From contig NZ_JRYR02000001.1 of NCBI RefSeq assembly GCF_000807855.2, positions 2,039,881 to 2,103,880 of the forward strand: a stretch of DNA of 64,000 nucleotides, written 5' to 3'. Source of the DNA: Flammeovirga pacifica. GTDB taxonomy: Bacteria; Bacteroidota; Bacteroidia; Cytophagales; Flammeovirgaceae. The translations under genes were made by a program, and so were the position numbers. Of the stretch, positions 55,512-64,000 are shown piece after piece (within the stretch, counting starts at the first letter, position 1; each line of letters begins with the position of its first letter). Below the pieces are notes generated by a model. That model was given only the letters and a program-made list of their open reading frames with translations, had not been told where the DNA came from and searched no databases.

Positions 55512-55546
55512 GTAAAAAGGCTGATAAAATAAATTATCAGCCTTCT
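55512..55546 (-). terminator. Intrinsic terminator after htpG
   Basis: AAGGCTGATAA/TTATCAGCCTT forms an 11-bp stem left of the htpG stop and is followed on the minus strand by TTTTTA. Confidence 0.9.
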
Positions 55547-55592
55547 TATATTTTTTATATACATTCGAGCCTTATTCGGTCTATTGTATAAA

Positions 55593-57467
55593 TTAGATCA
55601 ACTCTAAAGATCTATTGATAAATGAAGTAAGATCACCACCTTTCAAGTTTCCTTGAGTTAACTTAGCCAAATCATATGCATGATTCACTAATTTGTTTTG
55701 TTCTTCTTCTTTCTCTTCTTTTAAGATTCTTGCAACAAACTCTGAGTTACCATTGATAGTGATTGTATCACCACCACCCATGCCGCCGAACATGCCACCC
55801 ATGCCACCTTGCATAGCTGCCATTTCTTCCATACGACGCATAAACTCAGGTTTAGTAATCATAACAGGAAGTTCGTCTGCAGTCATTGCTTCTACTTTAG
55901 GCTCAAGTTTATCATTACCTAACGCACGTTTGAAGATGTCTACCAATTGTTTTGTTTCATCTTCTGTAAGCACTGATTCGTTCTTCTCATCAGTTTCGAT
56001 CAAGTTATTGACAGTATCAGAATCAATTCTCTTCATTGTAATATCTTCGAACTTATGTTCTGTATTACTGATAAAGTGATTATCAATCAGAGTATCCATC
56101 TTTAATACATCGTACCCTTTCTTTTGTGCCGCTTGGATGTAAGTATCTTGAGTACCTTGATCCGAAGCATATAAGAATACAGATTTATTGTTCTTATCTA
56201 CTTGACTAGCTTTAACATGTTCTTTGTACTCTTCGAAAGTATATAATTTACCATCTAAAGATTCTAAAAGACAGAATTTTTTCGCTTTATCGTAGAACTT
56301 ATCGTCAGTCATCATTCCGTATTTCACGAAAAGACCGATGCTTTCCCACTTCTTCTCAAAGTTTTCACGATCGTTCTTGTACAAGCTGTTTAATTTATCA
56401 GCTACTTTACGAGTAACGTAAGAAGAAATTTTCTTTACGTTAGCATCAGATTGTAGGTACGAACGAGAAACGTTTAATGGAATATCTGGAGAATCAATTA
56501 CACCATGCATTAATCTTAAGAATTCAGGCATGATTTCCTCAACGTTATCAGTAATAAATACCTGACGTGAGTACAATTGAATTTTATCTTTATGAGGAGT
56601 AACGTCTTCTTTTACTTTAGGGAAGTAAAGAATACCTGTTAATTCGAATGGGAAGTCAACGTTCAAGTGAATCCAGAACATTGGCTCTTCAGACATTGGA
56701 TATAACTCTTTGTAGAAGTTTAAGTAATCCTCGTCTTTTAATGTTTTAGGATCTTTTGCCCAAAGTGGCTCAGATTTATTGATGATATGTGGCTCAACAA
56801 TTTCAATGTCTTTAGCATCATCACCTTCACCTTCTTTTTCTGTTCTCTTGTCCTCTCCTACTTGAATAGGAATAGGCATGTATTTAGAGTAACGGTTTAA
56901 GATAGTACGTAATCTGAACTCGTCTACAAACTCTTCAGAATCTTCATTTACATGAAGGATAATAGTTGTACCTCTTTCTGCTTTATCAGATTCAGAAATT
57001 TCATATTCTGTAGAACCATCACACTTCCATTTTACTGCAGGCTCATCTTTGTAAGACTTAGTGATTACTTCAACATTATCAGCTACCATAAATGCAGAAT
57101 AGAAACCTAGACCGAATTTACCGATAATTGTAGATGTATCAATATCTTTAAATTTCTCTACAAATTCTGTTGCTCCAGAAAATGCTACTTGGTTGATATA
57201 TTTTTCTACCTCTTCTTCTGACATACCGATACCACGGTCTGTAATCGAGATAGTTTTATTTTCTTTATCAACTTCAACTTGGATAGTAACGTCACCAATC
57301 TCTTTGTCGAACTCACCCATTGACGCTAACTTCTGTAGCTTTTGAGTCGCATCTACAGCGTTCGCTACCAACTCACGTAAAAAGATGTCGTGGTCTGAGT
57401 ATAAGAACTTCTTGATGATTGGAAAGATATTTTCAGTATTTACTGAAATAGAACCTTTTGCCGCCAT
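55593..57467 (-). CDS. htpG: Molecular chaperone Hsp90
   Basis: This is the 624-residue bacterial Hsp90. The N-terminal ATPase domain contains LRELVANAVDATQKLQ, ITDRGIGMSEEEV and IGKFGLGFYSAFMVAD. The middle domain contains YLNFYKELYP and LYSRQVFITDN, DIPLNVSRSYLQ; the C-terminal dimerisation domain ends the protein. A Gly/Met-rich insert (GGMGGMFGGMGGGDT) sits in the C-terminal part, which is typical of Cytophagales homologues. HtpG folds client proteins during heat and oxidative stress. It is a monocistronic gene; no CIRCE element or clear heat-shock promoter was found upstream. Confidence 0.97.
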   Translation of the reverse strand: MAAKGSISVNTENIFPIIKKFLYSDHDIFLRELVANAVDATQKLQKLASMGEFDKEIGDVTIQVEVDKENKTISITDRGIGMSEEEVEKYINQVAFSGATEFVEKFKDIDTSTIIGKFGLGFYSAFMVADNVEVITKSYKDEPAVKWKCDGSTEYEISESDKAERGTTIILHVNEDSEEFVDEFRLRTILNRYSKYMPIPIQVGEDKRTEKEGEGDDAKDIEIVEPHIINKSEPLWAKDPKTLKDEDYLNFYKELYPMSEEPMFWIHLNVDFPFELTGILYFPKVKEDVTPHKDKIQLYSRQVFITDNVEEIMPEFLRLMHGVIDSPDIPLNVSRSYLQSDANVKKISSYVTRKVADKLNSLYKNDRENFEKKWESIGLFVKYGMMTDDKFYDKAKKFCLLESLDGKLYTFEEYKEHVKASQVDKNNKSVFLYASDQGTQDTYIQAAQKKGYDVLKMDTLIDNHFISNTEHKFEDITMKRIDSDTVNNLIETDEKNESVLTEDETKQLVDIFKRALGNDKLEPKVEAMTADELPVMITKPEFMRRMEEMAAMQGGMGGMFGGMGGGDTITINGNSEFVARILKEEKEEEQNKLVNHAYDLAKLTQGNLKGGDLTSFINRSLELI

Positions 57468-57720
57468 TATGTTTATAATTTTTAGTTAATGTTCAATTAA
57501 TTAAAGCATGTCTAAAAAAATATGCCTTTACTTGATGCCAACTTTTCAAATTGTATTCCAATTAAAGATTTTATGACGAAATGACACTTTGACGACCTTT
57601 ATGTCAGTGATCGTTTTTTAAAATCAGATGACATTTTAAAAAATTATGCAGAAAAGACATAGTATAAATGATGAATATGGTATCAATTAATGAGATAGTT
57701 GAAGAAGACCTAAAAAAACT

Positions 57721-57753
57721 TTTGTGTTTGTTTGAAAAAAAATCATAGATTTG
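57721..57753 (+). promoter_or_regulatory. Consensus Bacteroidota promoter upstream of the leader RNA
   Basis: TTTG at 57721-57724 is 21 bases before TAGATTTG at 57746-57753, matching TTTG-N19-21-TAnnTTTG exactly. A transcript would start near 57760, more than 500 bases before the helicase ATG. Confidence 0.7.
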
Positions 57754-57759
57754 TGTAAC

Positions 57760-58115
57760 TTATTGTCGTGAAAATATTCTTTGAGAAGTTTTCGCACGTA
57801 ATTGAAATTGAACTAAAATCTTTTACATGTTACTTTATAGTATCAAAGCTTTTATTAAAAATCAAGCTTTTACGTATCGACATTAATTTAACTCTCTTGC
57901 TGAATCAATTCAGATGGGTCTGATTTGTACTAACTTAATCGATTAATAAATGACGTACAACAGTTTTCAAAAACCTTTGAAAATAGAAATCCCTTTTTAG
58001 AAACAGTATTCAACAAGAATTATGTCGCAAGGTATAAATATACCTTGCCTTCAAATTTGTATAAGTAGTCACACATCATAATAGAAAGGCTGTTGAATAT
58101 TTCGACAGCTTTTTT
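57760..58115 (+). ncRNA. Candidate attenuator leader or small RNA
   Basis: This roughly 355-base stretch runs from a consensus promoter to an intrinsic terminator and has only short frames (for example a 16-codon one from ATG at 57950). A perfect hairpin GCAAGGTATA/TATACCTTGC lies at 58027-58048. TATTCAACA at 58007-58015 is the exact reverse complement of TGTTGAATA at 58091-58099, which is the left arm and loop of the terminator, so the two folds exclude each other. That is the build of a transcription attenuator. The elements could instead mark an independent small RNA. No tmRNA, RNase P or known riboswitch signature was seen. Confidence 0.5.
58085..58115 (+). terminator. Intrinsic terminator 160 bases before the helicase gene
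   Basis: GCTGTTGAA (58089-58097) pairs with TTCGACAGC (58101-58109), one T-G pair, with AAAG before and TTTTTT after. No protein gene lies upstream on this strand within 3 kb, so it must act on the leader or small RNA. Confidence 0.88.
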
Positions 58116-58273
58116 CTTTACTTTAAGTTTTTTGTGGAGGTTGATTGATAAATGGGTTAATATTTAATTGAAGATAAAAAATAAATTCCCAATAGATTGT
58201 ATACATTTGGAAAGTCATTTAATAGTTCTAATTAATTCTAATAAAAAAACAATCTAAATCTTATTTTGTTCAA

Positions 58274-59464
58274 ATGTTCCCATCAAAAAAAACTTTTAAC
58301 GATTTAATAGACGCTAACTTGATTGAAGCTTTACATCAATTAGACATTTCTACACCTACCCCTATTCAAACTGAAATTATTCCATTGATAGATGGTCAGA
58401 CTAATAACCTTGTTAGTATCGCTCCAACTGGAACTGGAAAAACTTTAGCATATGTTCTCCCTTTATTAAAAAAAATATCAACAAGTACAGAAGGTACTCA
58501 ACTACTTGTCTTAGTTCCTACAAGAGAATTAGCTCTTCAAGTAGTAGATGTTTTTCAACATTTTTGCTCATTATATAATTTTAATGTTTTGAGTATCATT
58601 GGAGGTATTCATCCCGGTAAGCAATTAAGGTTATTAAAAAACAACCCCTCAGTTATTGTGGGTACTGTTGGTAGAACTTTAGATTTCCTCGAAGGAGGGC
58701 ATATCAAACCTAATAACATTGCACATGTAATTTTTGATGAAGGTGACAAGATGTTTGACATGGGTTTTAGACAAGAATTGGAGATCATCTTAAAAAAGCT
58801 TCCTCAAGCAATAAGAATGTATTTCTTCAGTGCAACCATAACCACTGATATAAATACTTTTCTAAAGGGTTTCTTCAATGAATATCAAAAAGTAATTATT
58901 ACGAAAGAGGAAAAAGAAAATACGCTTCAACAACAAGTATATTTTGTTGATCAGCGTAATAAAAAAAGACTGTTATTGCATTTTTTACCTTCTGTAAAGG
59001 ATAAACAATTAATTATATTTTGTAACACTAAAAAGGGAGTGAACTTTTTAGAAAAGACTTTAAAGAAAGAACATTATAACTGTATGGGTTGGCATGGGGG
59101 AAAACCTCAGAGTGTGAGAAGTAAAGCATTATTAGATTTTAAAGAGGGAAATATATCCATACTCATTGCAACAGATGTTGCCGCTAGAGGTATTGATATT
59201 GATGACTTAGAGTTGTTATTAAATTATGAGGTATCAAAACACCAAGAGACTTTTATTCATAGAATTGGGAGAACAGCAAGAGCTGGAAAGAGTGGTGTTG
59301 CTATTCATTTCGTGGATGGAACAGAAAAAGAGCTATTTCATAATATCACCTCAGAATTAGAACATCAAATTGAAGTTATCGAACATGAATTCCCTCAATT
59401 AGAAATGGAAGAAGATTTAGAAAGAGATAGAATCAGGAAAATCAATTTTAGAGATAGAAGATAA
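58274..59464 (+). CDS. DEAD-box RNA helicase with a DEGD motif II
   Basis: This 396-residue ATP-dependent RNA helicase has the Q-motif (PTPIQTEIIPLI), motif I (APTGTGKT), Ia (PTRELALQ), motif II (FDEGDKMFDMGF), III (FSATITT), V (ATDVAARGID) and VI (HRIGRTARAG). Motif II reads DEGD where most members have DEAD; Gly replaces Ala at a position that tolerates change. It lacks the long basic tail of RhlE or CsdA types. Such enzymes unwind short RNA duplexes in ribosome assembly and in cold. The 500-base structured leader before the gene suggests RNA-level control. Confidence 0.93.
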   Translation: MFPSKKTFNDLIDANLIEALHQLDISTPTPIQTEIIPLIDGQTNNLVSIAPTGTGKTLAYVLPLLKKISTSTEGTQLLVLVPTRELALQVVDVFQHFCSLYNFNVLSIIGGIHPGKQLRLLKNNPSVIVGTVGRTLDFLEGGHIKPNNIAHVIFDEGDKMFDMGFRQELEIILKKLPQAIRMYFFSATITTDINTFLKGFFNEYQKVIITKEEKENTLQQQVYFVDQRNKKRLLLHFLPSVKDKQLIIFCNTKKGVNFLEKTLKKEHYNCMGWHGGKPQSVRSKALLDFKEGNISILIATDVAARGIDIDDLELLLNYEVSKHQETFIHRIGRTARAGKSGVAIHFVDGTEKELFHNITSELEHQIEVIEHEFPQLEMEEDLERDRIRKINFRDRR

Positions 59465-59483
59465 ACTTTAATGATAAAAAAAT

Positions 59484-61310
59484 CTATAAGTTTATTTTTT
59501 CTATTCTTATCACTGTTCCTAATTGAGATGATTCAATAAATACTTCTCCACCAATGGCATTTACTCTATAATTTATGTTTGTTATTCCAACTCCCCCTTT
59601 TTGATGTTTTACATCAAAGCCAACACCATTGTCTTCATAAATAATACGTCCTGTGCTATTCTCATTTCCAAAAAATTGAATGTGTACTGATTTAGCCTGA
59701 CTGTGTTTTTGTGCATTATGCAACATTTCTTGGATGATTCTATAACAATGGTTTAAGGTTTCCACATTTTTTGAATCTGGCCATTGAATAAATTTAATAA
59801 ATACTGTTACCTCTTTAGAATTATACTTTTCTGATAAATCGTAGATAGAGTCTTCAAAATTGATCACATCATTAAATGTTGGAGTAATCAAACCATGACT
59901 CATCTCACGTACTGTTTTAATTGTTGAGGTAATTATTTTTTTAACTTCTGGCTCTCCTAAGTGATCTGATTTATTCACTAAAGCTAAATTCCCTCCTACA
60001 TGATCATGTAATTCTCTTCCAATACGATTTCTCTCAAATTCTTGGCCTTTAAGCACTGCTTTAGAATAGTCATTCTCTAATTGCTTTTGTTTAAATAACA
60101 ATCGTAACCTATCATTATAAATGTTGATTACCTTAATAAAAAGCATAATAAAATAGAGAATAGATTCGTAGGCAATAAATAAGTAATAGAGATAATCTGT
60201 AAATGTTGCCCTTTCAATAATTCCTAAATTAGGAAGAGATACAAAAATGGCAATCACTATTAATCTTGTAAGAAAGACCCCAAATGCTATTTTCCCATAG
60301 ATACTTTTACTTTTAAATGACTGGAATAATAAATAAAAACACCATCCAAAGCTTACCCAAGATAAAAGTACAACAGAGATAAAAATACCTGCAATTACCT
60401 CTTCATTTTTTGTGATAAGGAATAATATAAGTGTGATAAATGTGTATGCAATCCATAAAGGTGTAAACCATTTGATTAGTTTATTAAAGCCATTTCTCAC
60501 ATCATTTAATAGGTATTTATAAAAATAAATTAATGATATGATGTAAAACAAGTTGGCAAAATGCCTTAAGTAATAACTGAAATTAATCCACTGGGAATCG
60601 AAGTATTTCACAAAAGATCCTAGCTCCGTTTCTGCAAACAAGGCTCCACTATAAAAGGATAAAGCATAAAATAAGAATACTTTTTCTTTACTTAACAGGG
60701 CAACGATTAATCCCATTGTTAACATAGTCAGGACTAATACTCTCAGAATAATCAGGTTTTTATTGTCCTCATAATTTTCTTTTAAAAACGTTGGTTCATC
60801 ACAAAGAAATAAATCTGTATGAGTTGGCCAACCGTAACCATTTTTGAAAAAGAAAATTTCGATCTCTTCCCCTGCTTTAAAATCTAATTTCAAATCATAT
60901 CCTCTAATTAAAGGCTGATCAGAATCTTGATAATAAGAGGAATTAGATCCTAATTCATATTCTTTAATTACATCATTTTCATTCTTTACCCAAATCCTCA
61001 TTCTTGGAACGAGAATATAATTAAAGAATAGGATTTTACTTTGTTGTATATCGCTATATAAGCGTAAGCGGTACCAATGCGTATTCTCATAGGGACCATC
61101 AGAAAGACCATCCAAAGATGTTTCTTTCCAAGAATCTAGAAAATGCGGACCTCCATCTATAAAAAATGGGAGTTGATCTGTATAATTCTCTACGTAACGA
61201 GTACAGTTTGTTCTTTTAGGATTTGAGGTAACATTATACACCTTTGATTCAGCATAAATAAGACTCGAATACAAAAATCCTAAAAAGAGTAAAAGTAGTT
61301 TTTCCTTCAT
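59484..61310 (-). CDS. 7TM-DISM sensor histidine kinase (NarX/DesK-type core)
   Basis: This 608-residue sensor kinase has a signal peptide, an extracellular 7TMR-DISMED2 domain (PFFIDGGPHFLDSWKE, NTHWYRLRLYSD) and seven membrane helices at about 185-390. The cytoplasmic HisKA_3 dimerisation helix has the phosphoacceptor in GRELHDHVGGNLALVN. HATPase_c follows with RIIQEMLHNAQKHSQA and YEDNGVGFD, KGGVGITNINYRV. DISMED2 domains are often tied to carbohydrate sensing. I use the ATG at 61310. The LuxR-type regulator 48 bases upstream is its clear partner, transcribed first in the same unit. Confidence 0.92.
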   Translation of the reverse strand: MKEKLLLLFLGFLYSSLIYAESKVYNVTSNPKRTNCTRYVENYTDQLPFFIDGGPHFLDSWKETSLDGLSDGPYENTHWYRLRLYSDIQQSKILFFNYILVPRMRIWVKNENDVIKEYELGSNSSYYQDSDQPLIRGYDLKLDFKAGEEIEIFFFKNGYGWPTHTDLFLCDEPTFLKENYEDNKNLIILRVLVLTMLTMGLIVALLSKEKVFLFYALSFYSGALFAETELGSFVKYFDSQWINFSYYLRHFANLFYIISLIYFYKYLLNDVRNGFNKLIKWFTPLWIAYTFITLILFLITKNEEVIAGIFISVVLLSWVSFGWCFYLLFQSFKSKSIYGKIAFGVFLTRLIVIAIFVSLPNLGIIERATFTDYLYYLFIAYESILYFIMLFIKVINIYNDRLRLLFKQKQLENDYSKAVLKGQEFERNRIGRELHDHVGGNLALVNKSDHLGEPEVKKIITSTIKTVREMSHGLITPTFNDVINFEDSIYDLSEKYNSKEVTVFIKFIQWPDSKNVETLNHCYRIIQEMLHNAQKHSQAKSVHIQFFGNENSTGRIIYEDNGVGFDVKHQKGGVGITNINYRVNAIGGEVFIESSQLGTVIRIEKINL

Positions 61311-61358
61311 TTTGTGATTTGAAGAAATTATTATCACACAATTATATATAGATGTAAT

Positions 61359-61970
61359 TTAAACGAGTAAATTATCGATAGCATATTTAATTACATCTGC
61401 TTTATTATCTAATTCAAGTTTAGCCTTAATATTCCTTACATGTGTTTTTACAGTTTCTAAACTTATAAAAAGATCTTCAGATATTTCTGACATACTTTTA
61501 CCAGAAGCTTGTAACCTTAATACTTCTTCCTCTCTTGGCGAGAGTAAAATATCTTTAGATTTTTCTAACATTAAAAGATGTTCAAGTCCTTCTGAAAAAT
61601 AAGATTCCCCTTTTAAAATTGTTTCAATTGCTTCAATAAAGCTATCAGGATGATCATCTTTTAAGATGTATCCATTGACTTTAGAATTAATTGCTTTTTT
61701 GAGTAAAGATTGTTTCCTGTGCATTGAAACAATTAGATATTTCTGTTCTTCATAAGAAAGTCGGGCTTTGTTTATAAATTCATACCCTTTCATTTCTGGC
61801 ATATCCATATCGACTAAAATAATATCAAATTCATCTAGTCTTAATTTCAAGGCTTCCAACGGATTGTTGACAATCACAGCAGAAGCGTTCATTTTTTTTT
61901 CTAAAAATTGTTCTATACCAGTTGAGAAAAGAATATGGTCATCTACTATTAAGATTTTTAGTATTGGCAT
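61359..61970 (-). CDS. NarL/LuxR-type response regulator
   Basis: This 203-residue regulator has a receiver domain (ILIVDDHILFSTGIEQFLEK), the phospho-Asp in ILVDMDMPEMKG and the conserved Lys in YILKDDHPDSF. The C-terminal LuxR helix-turn-helix reads LSPREEEVLRLQASGKSMSE and SLETVKTHVRNIKAKL. It is phosphorylated by the sensor kinase encoded directly downstream. The ATG at 61970 precedes the first receiver strand; the 40 open codons upstream are hydrophobic and not part of the family. Confidence 0.93.
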   Translation of the reverse strand: MPILKILIVDDHILFSTGIEQFLEKKMNASAVIVNNPLEALKLRLDEFDIILVDMDMPEMKGYEFINKARLSYEEQKYLIVSMHRKQSLLKKAINSKVNGYILKDDHPDSFIEAIETILKGESYFSEGLEHLLMLEKSKDILLSPREEEVLRLQASGKSMSEISEDLFISLETVKTHVRNIKAKLELDNKADVIKYAIDNLLV

Positions 61971-62433
61971 TTCGTGAAATAGTTCAAGTAATAGATTGTA
62001 GTAGTAACAATAGAAATTAGTTGTTTTATGTAACGAAACCAATATAAATAAATTAGTCAGTAAATTTCCATTTTTAATAAAAGAAATCACATCATGTAAT
62101 GTATATCCCCCTTTTGTTAACCTTTTCTCTATTCTTAAACTTTTAAAAAGTGCTCATTTATTATTATTAAAATAATTACAACTAAGTTTCTATATGATAA
62201 AAATCCAATATTACGAAACTGCTTTTTAAAGGTCTCCTTATTTTACAAAGCTTAAAAAATGAATGATTAATATGACCGATAATAATTGTTCATGTTGTTA
62301 TACTGATATGGCTTCTTGTTTAATTTTTTTGGGTTATGTTAAAATAATGTTTTATAAAGAACTAATAACTAAATTTGTCATCAATTACTCTCTTATTTCA
62401 CCTAGTCTTAATGACTTTTATTCTAACTTACTG
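61971..62433. other. Divergent intergenic region, no recognised feature
   Basis: The 463 bases between the response regulator and the YCII lipoprotein start are AT-rich. The lipoprotein's frame is open back to 62263, with a Cys-rich and hydrophobic translation that is not plausible coding. No RNA gene, repeat or clear promoter box was recognised. Confidence 0.5.
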
Positions 62434-62898
62434 ATGAAATACTTTTCAATTATTATCACTTGCTTTTTTATATTTTCTTGTCAACAAAAAACATCCTCTG
62501 AATATGATGAAAATTTGGTAAATGAGTATAAATCTGATGATTATGGAATGAAAAAGTATGTAATGGCTTTTTTAAAAAGAGGCCCTAACAGAGAACTTAC
62601 AAATGATGAAGCTAATGCTTTACAAACGGCTCATTTAAATAATATCAATAAAATGGCTGAAGAAGGAAAGCTTGTATTAGCAGGTCCTTTCTTTGGAGAC
62701 GGAGAAATAAGAGGTATTTATATATTTAATGTGGAAAGCATACAAGAAGCTGAAGCACTAACAAATACAGACCCTGCCATAAGAGCAGGAAGTTTAACAA
62801 TGGAATTAAAAGAATGGTACGGTTCTGCTGCTCTGATGGCAATACCGAACCTTCATAAAAAATTAGAAAAAAGAAATGTTGCTGAAGGAGGAAAATAA
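62434..62898 (+). CDS. YCII-domain lipoprotein
   Basis: This 154-residue protein has a lipoprotein signal (MKYFSIIITCFFIFSC; lipobox FIFSC with the modified Cys at about 16). The mature domain matches the YCII fold: YVMAFLKRGPNRELTNDEAN, LVLAGPFFGDGEIRGIYIFN and EALTNTDPAIRAGSLTME, with the His/Asp pair of YCII in TAHLNN and NTDPA. YCII proteins are small dimeric alpha-beta domains of unsure role, some with ferredoxin-like catalysis. The start at 62434 is chosen because it opens the signal peptide. The gene overlaps the GNAT gene by 23 bases. Confidence 0.85.
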   Translation: MKYFSIIITCFFIFSCQQKTSSEYDENLVNEYKSDDYGMKKYVMAFLKRGPNRELTNDEANALQTAHLNNINKMAEEGKLVLAGPFFGDGEIRGIYIFNVESIQEAEALTNTDPAIRAGSLTMELKEWYGSAALMAIPNLHKKLEKRNVAEGGK

Positions 62899-63361
62899 TT
62901 TAACCTTTTACCATAAAGAATCGATCAACCAATTTGAAATGAATGAACTATTTCATCTGTGGAATAGTGTTTATCCTATGCAATTGGCTTATCAAGATTT
63001 GAGTGGATTAGCAGATTATTTCATGCCATTACAAAATAAACATCATATTCTCGTAAAAGATGTACAAAATAAAGTAGTGGGTTGGTTCTTTTGTTTTGAA
63101 AGAGAACATGAAACTTGGTTTGCTGTTTTAGTGAATAATGATTTAAAAAAACAACATATTGGAAGTACTTTAATCCAATTGGCTAAAGAACGTTTCAGGC
63201 CTTTAAATGGATGGGTGATTGATCATGACAGGTATTTTAAATTAGATGGTCAGAAGTATGAATCGCCGTTAAGTTTTTATTTAAGACATGGTTTTAAAGT
63301 CATCGAAAACGAACGATTAGAGATACCTATTTTATCTGCTGTAAAAATTACTTGTTCATAA
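62876..63361 (+). CDS. GNAT-family N-acetyltransferase
   Basis: This is a 161-residue acetyltransferase. Core strands and the acetyl-CoA loop are visible as KVVGWFFCFEREHETWFAVL and KQHIGSTLIQLAKERF (the Q/RxxGxG/A region, here QHIGST). Late in the protein FYLRHGFKVIENERLEI corresponds to the family's last helix and strand. The start ATG lies inside the upstream YCII gene, giving a 23-base overlap and translational coupling. The acceptor is unknown. Confidence 0.82.
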   Translation: MLLKEENNLTFYHKESINQFEMNELFHLWNSVYPMQLAYQDLSGLADYFMPLQNKHHILVKDVQNKVVGWFFCFEREHETWFAVLVNNDLKKQHIGSTLIQLAKERFRPLNGWVIDHDRYFKLDGQKYESPLSFYLRHGFKVIENERLEIPILSAVKITCS

Positions 63362-63398
63362 AAAAATCCCTGTTTAGTAAACTAAACAGGGATTTTAT
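63361..63398. terminator. Bidirectional terminator between GNAT gene and pgk
   Basis: AAAATCCCTGTTTAGT/ACTAAACAGGGATTTT forms a 16-bp perfect stem with a 2-base centre and A/T runs on both sides, serving both convergent genes. Confidence 0.95.
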
Positions 63399-63413
63399 AT
63401 ATATCAACTAGTC

Positions 63414-64000
63414 TTAGTCTTCTAAAGCTGCGATACCTGGAAGTACTTTACCTTCCATTAGTTCCAACATTGCACCACCACCTGTTGAGATGTATGATAC
63501 TCTATCGCCGAAACCTAAAGTATTAACAGCAGCAGCAGAGTCACCACCACCGATTAATGAGAATGCACCCGCTTCAGTTGCTTCAGCCACTGCAGTTGCA
63601 ACAGTAGTAGTACCGTTAGCAAAGTTTTCCCATTCAGAAACACCCATTGGTCCGTTCCAAAGGATTGATTTAGATTCTTTGATGATTTTTGAGAATTCAT
63701 CAGCTGCTTTTGGTCCAATATCAAGACCCATGTAACCGTCAGCAATTGCGTTAGAATCGTTAGTAGCAACAGCGGCATCTTCACCGAATTTATCACCACA
63801 AACTGAATCTACTGGCAATACAAGGTTTACACCTTTTGCTTTTGCTTTTTCGATTAATTCTAAAGCCAAATCTAATTTTTCTTCTTCACATAAAGAGTTA
63901 CCAATAGTACCACCTTGTGCTTTGAAGAATGTATAAGCCATACCACCACCGATAATAATATTATCAGCAACATCCATGATACGCTCAATTAATAAGATTT
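63414..64000 (-). CDS. pgk: Phosphoglycerate kinase, 3' part (cut by window end)
   Basis: The last 195 or so residues of phosphoglycerate kinase are present; the gene continues past the right edge, so no start codon is in view. Visible family segments are the [18 protein letters not shown] helix, [36 protein letters not shown] and the C-terminal nucleotide loop [36 protein letters not shown]. The enzyme makes ATP from 1,3-bisphosphoglycerate in glycolysis. Its stop codon lies 16 bases from the shared terminator. Confidence 0.96.
   Translation of the reverse strand, partial: ILLIERIMDVADNIIIGGGMAYTFFKAQGGTIGNSLCEEEKLDLALELIEKAKAKGVNLVLPVDSVCGDKFGEDAAVATNDSNAIADGYMGLDIGPKAADEFSKIIKESKSILWNGPMGVSEWENFANGTTTVATAVAEATEAGAFSLIGGGDSAAAVNTLGFGDRVSYISTGGGAMLELMEGKVLPGIAALED

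Larger units (their letters stand above)
57468..58273. other. Long intergenic region holding a promoter-leader-terminator unit
   Basis: About 800 bases lie between divergent htpG and helicase genes. It holds a consensus promoter, a 350-base stretch without a long reading frame, and a strong hairpin terminator, annotated separately. Between that terminator and the helicase ATG lies a second -7 box, TACATTTG, at 58202-58209. The left 250 bases should contain the htpG promoter, which I could not place. Confidence 0.6.

Noticed and set aside
57760-58115. tmRNA, RNase P RNA or 6S RNA
   Set aside because: The size would suit tmRNA or RNase P, but I see no tRNA-like CCA end, no tag peptide frame and no conserved RNase P core sequence.

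Overview
The window looks like chromosomal DNA from a marine Bacteroidota, most likely Cytophagales and close to Flammeovirga. This is inferred from several things: the AT-rich sequence, -7 promoter boxes of the Bacteroidota type TAnnTTTG, starts without strong Shine-Dalgarno sites, a type IX secretion C-terminal domain, Bacteroidota-type one-piece sensor/regulators, a VUT-family queuosine precursor transporter, and enzymes for red-algal type carbohydrates. I see no rRNA, tRNA, CRISPR, prophage or intact insertion sequence. Most of the window is ordinary housekeeping DNA in short transcription units separated by clear hairpin terminators.

Layout: 0.4-7.2 kb holds rluB-like pseudouridine synthase, an HPt protein, a queuosine-precursor transporter, a class V aminotransferase (SerC-like), a TonB-like protein and an M23 peptidase. 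The peptidase stop codon lies in the first unit of a perfect 42-copy heptamer array (7225-7518). 7.6-16.6 kb is the metabolic highlight: leftward P450, [2Fe-2S] ferredoxin and ferredoxin reductase, a leftward AraC regulator, then rightward zinc alcohol dehydrogenase, S-formylglutathione-hydrolase-like esterase and a formate-dehydrogenase-like molybdoenzyme. Together these read as an oxidative O-demethylation module with its own formaldehyde-to-CO2 disposal line, the arrangement expected for 6-O-methyl-D-galactose from porphyran. A GH29 alpha-L-fucosidase lies at 21.4 kb.

16.7-45.4 kb contains a kelch protein, an ABC-F ATPase, a large leucine-rich repeat protein with a T9SS tag, an amidohydrolase, menB and a menE-like ligase, hemA, a DUF3179 protein, an M28 peptidase, a YwqK/MORN-repeat protein with hslR, a 981-residue sensor/regulator and a dCache-PAS histidine kinase with a TTG start. 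46-64 kb contains a GlgE-like GH13 protein with unusual active-site residues, a DegT aminotransferase, a LysR/YeiH pair, an AsmA-like protein, YjbQ, a TlpA-type thioredoxin, htpG, a DEAD-box helicase, a 7TM histidine kinase/LuxR response regulator pair, a YCII lipoprotein, a GNAT acetyltransferase and the 3' part of pgk, cut by the window end.

Less expected items are: a family of period-7 repeats with stop codons in all frames of both strands; three decayed coding remnants between genes (about 23.2, 26.9 and 45.6 kb); a terminator that splits the P450-ferredoxin transcript from its reductase; and a promoter-leader-terminator unit upstream of the helicase with mutually exclusive pairings that looks like an RNA attenuator or a stand-alone small RNA.
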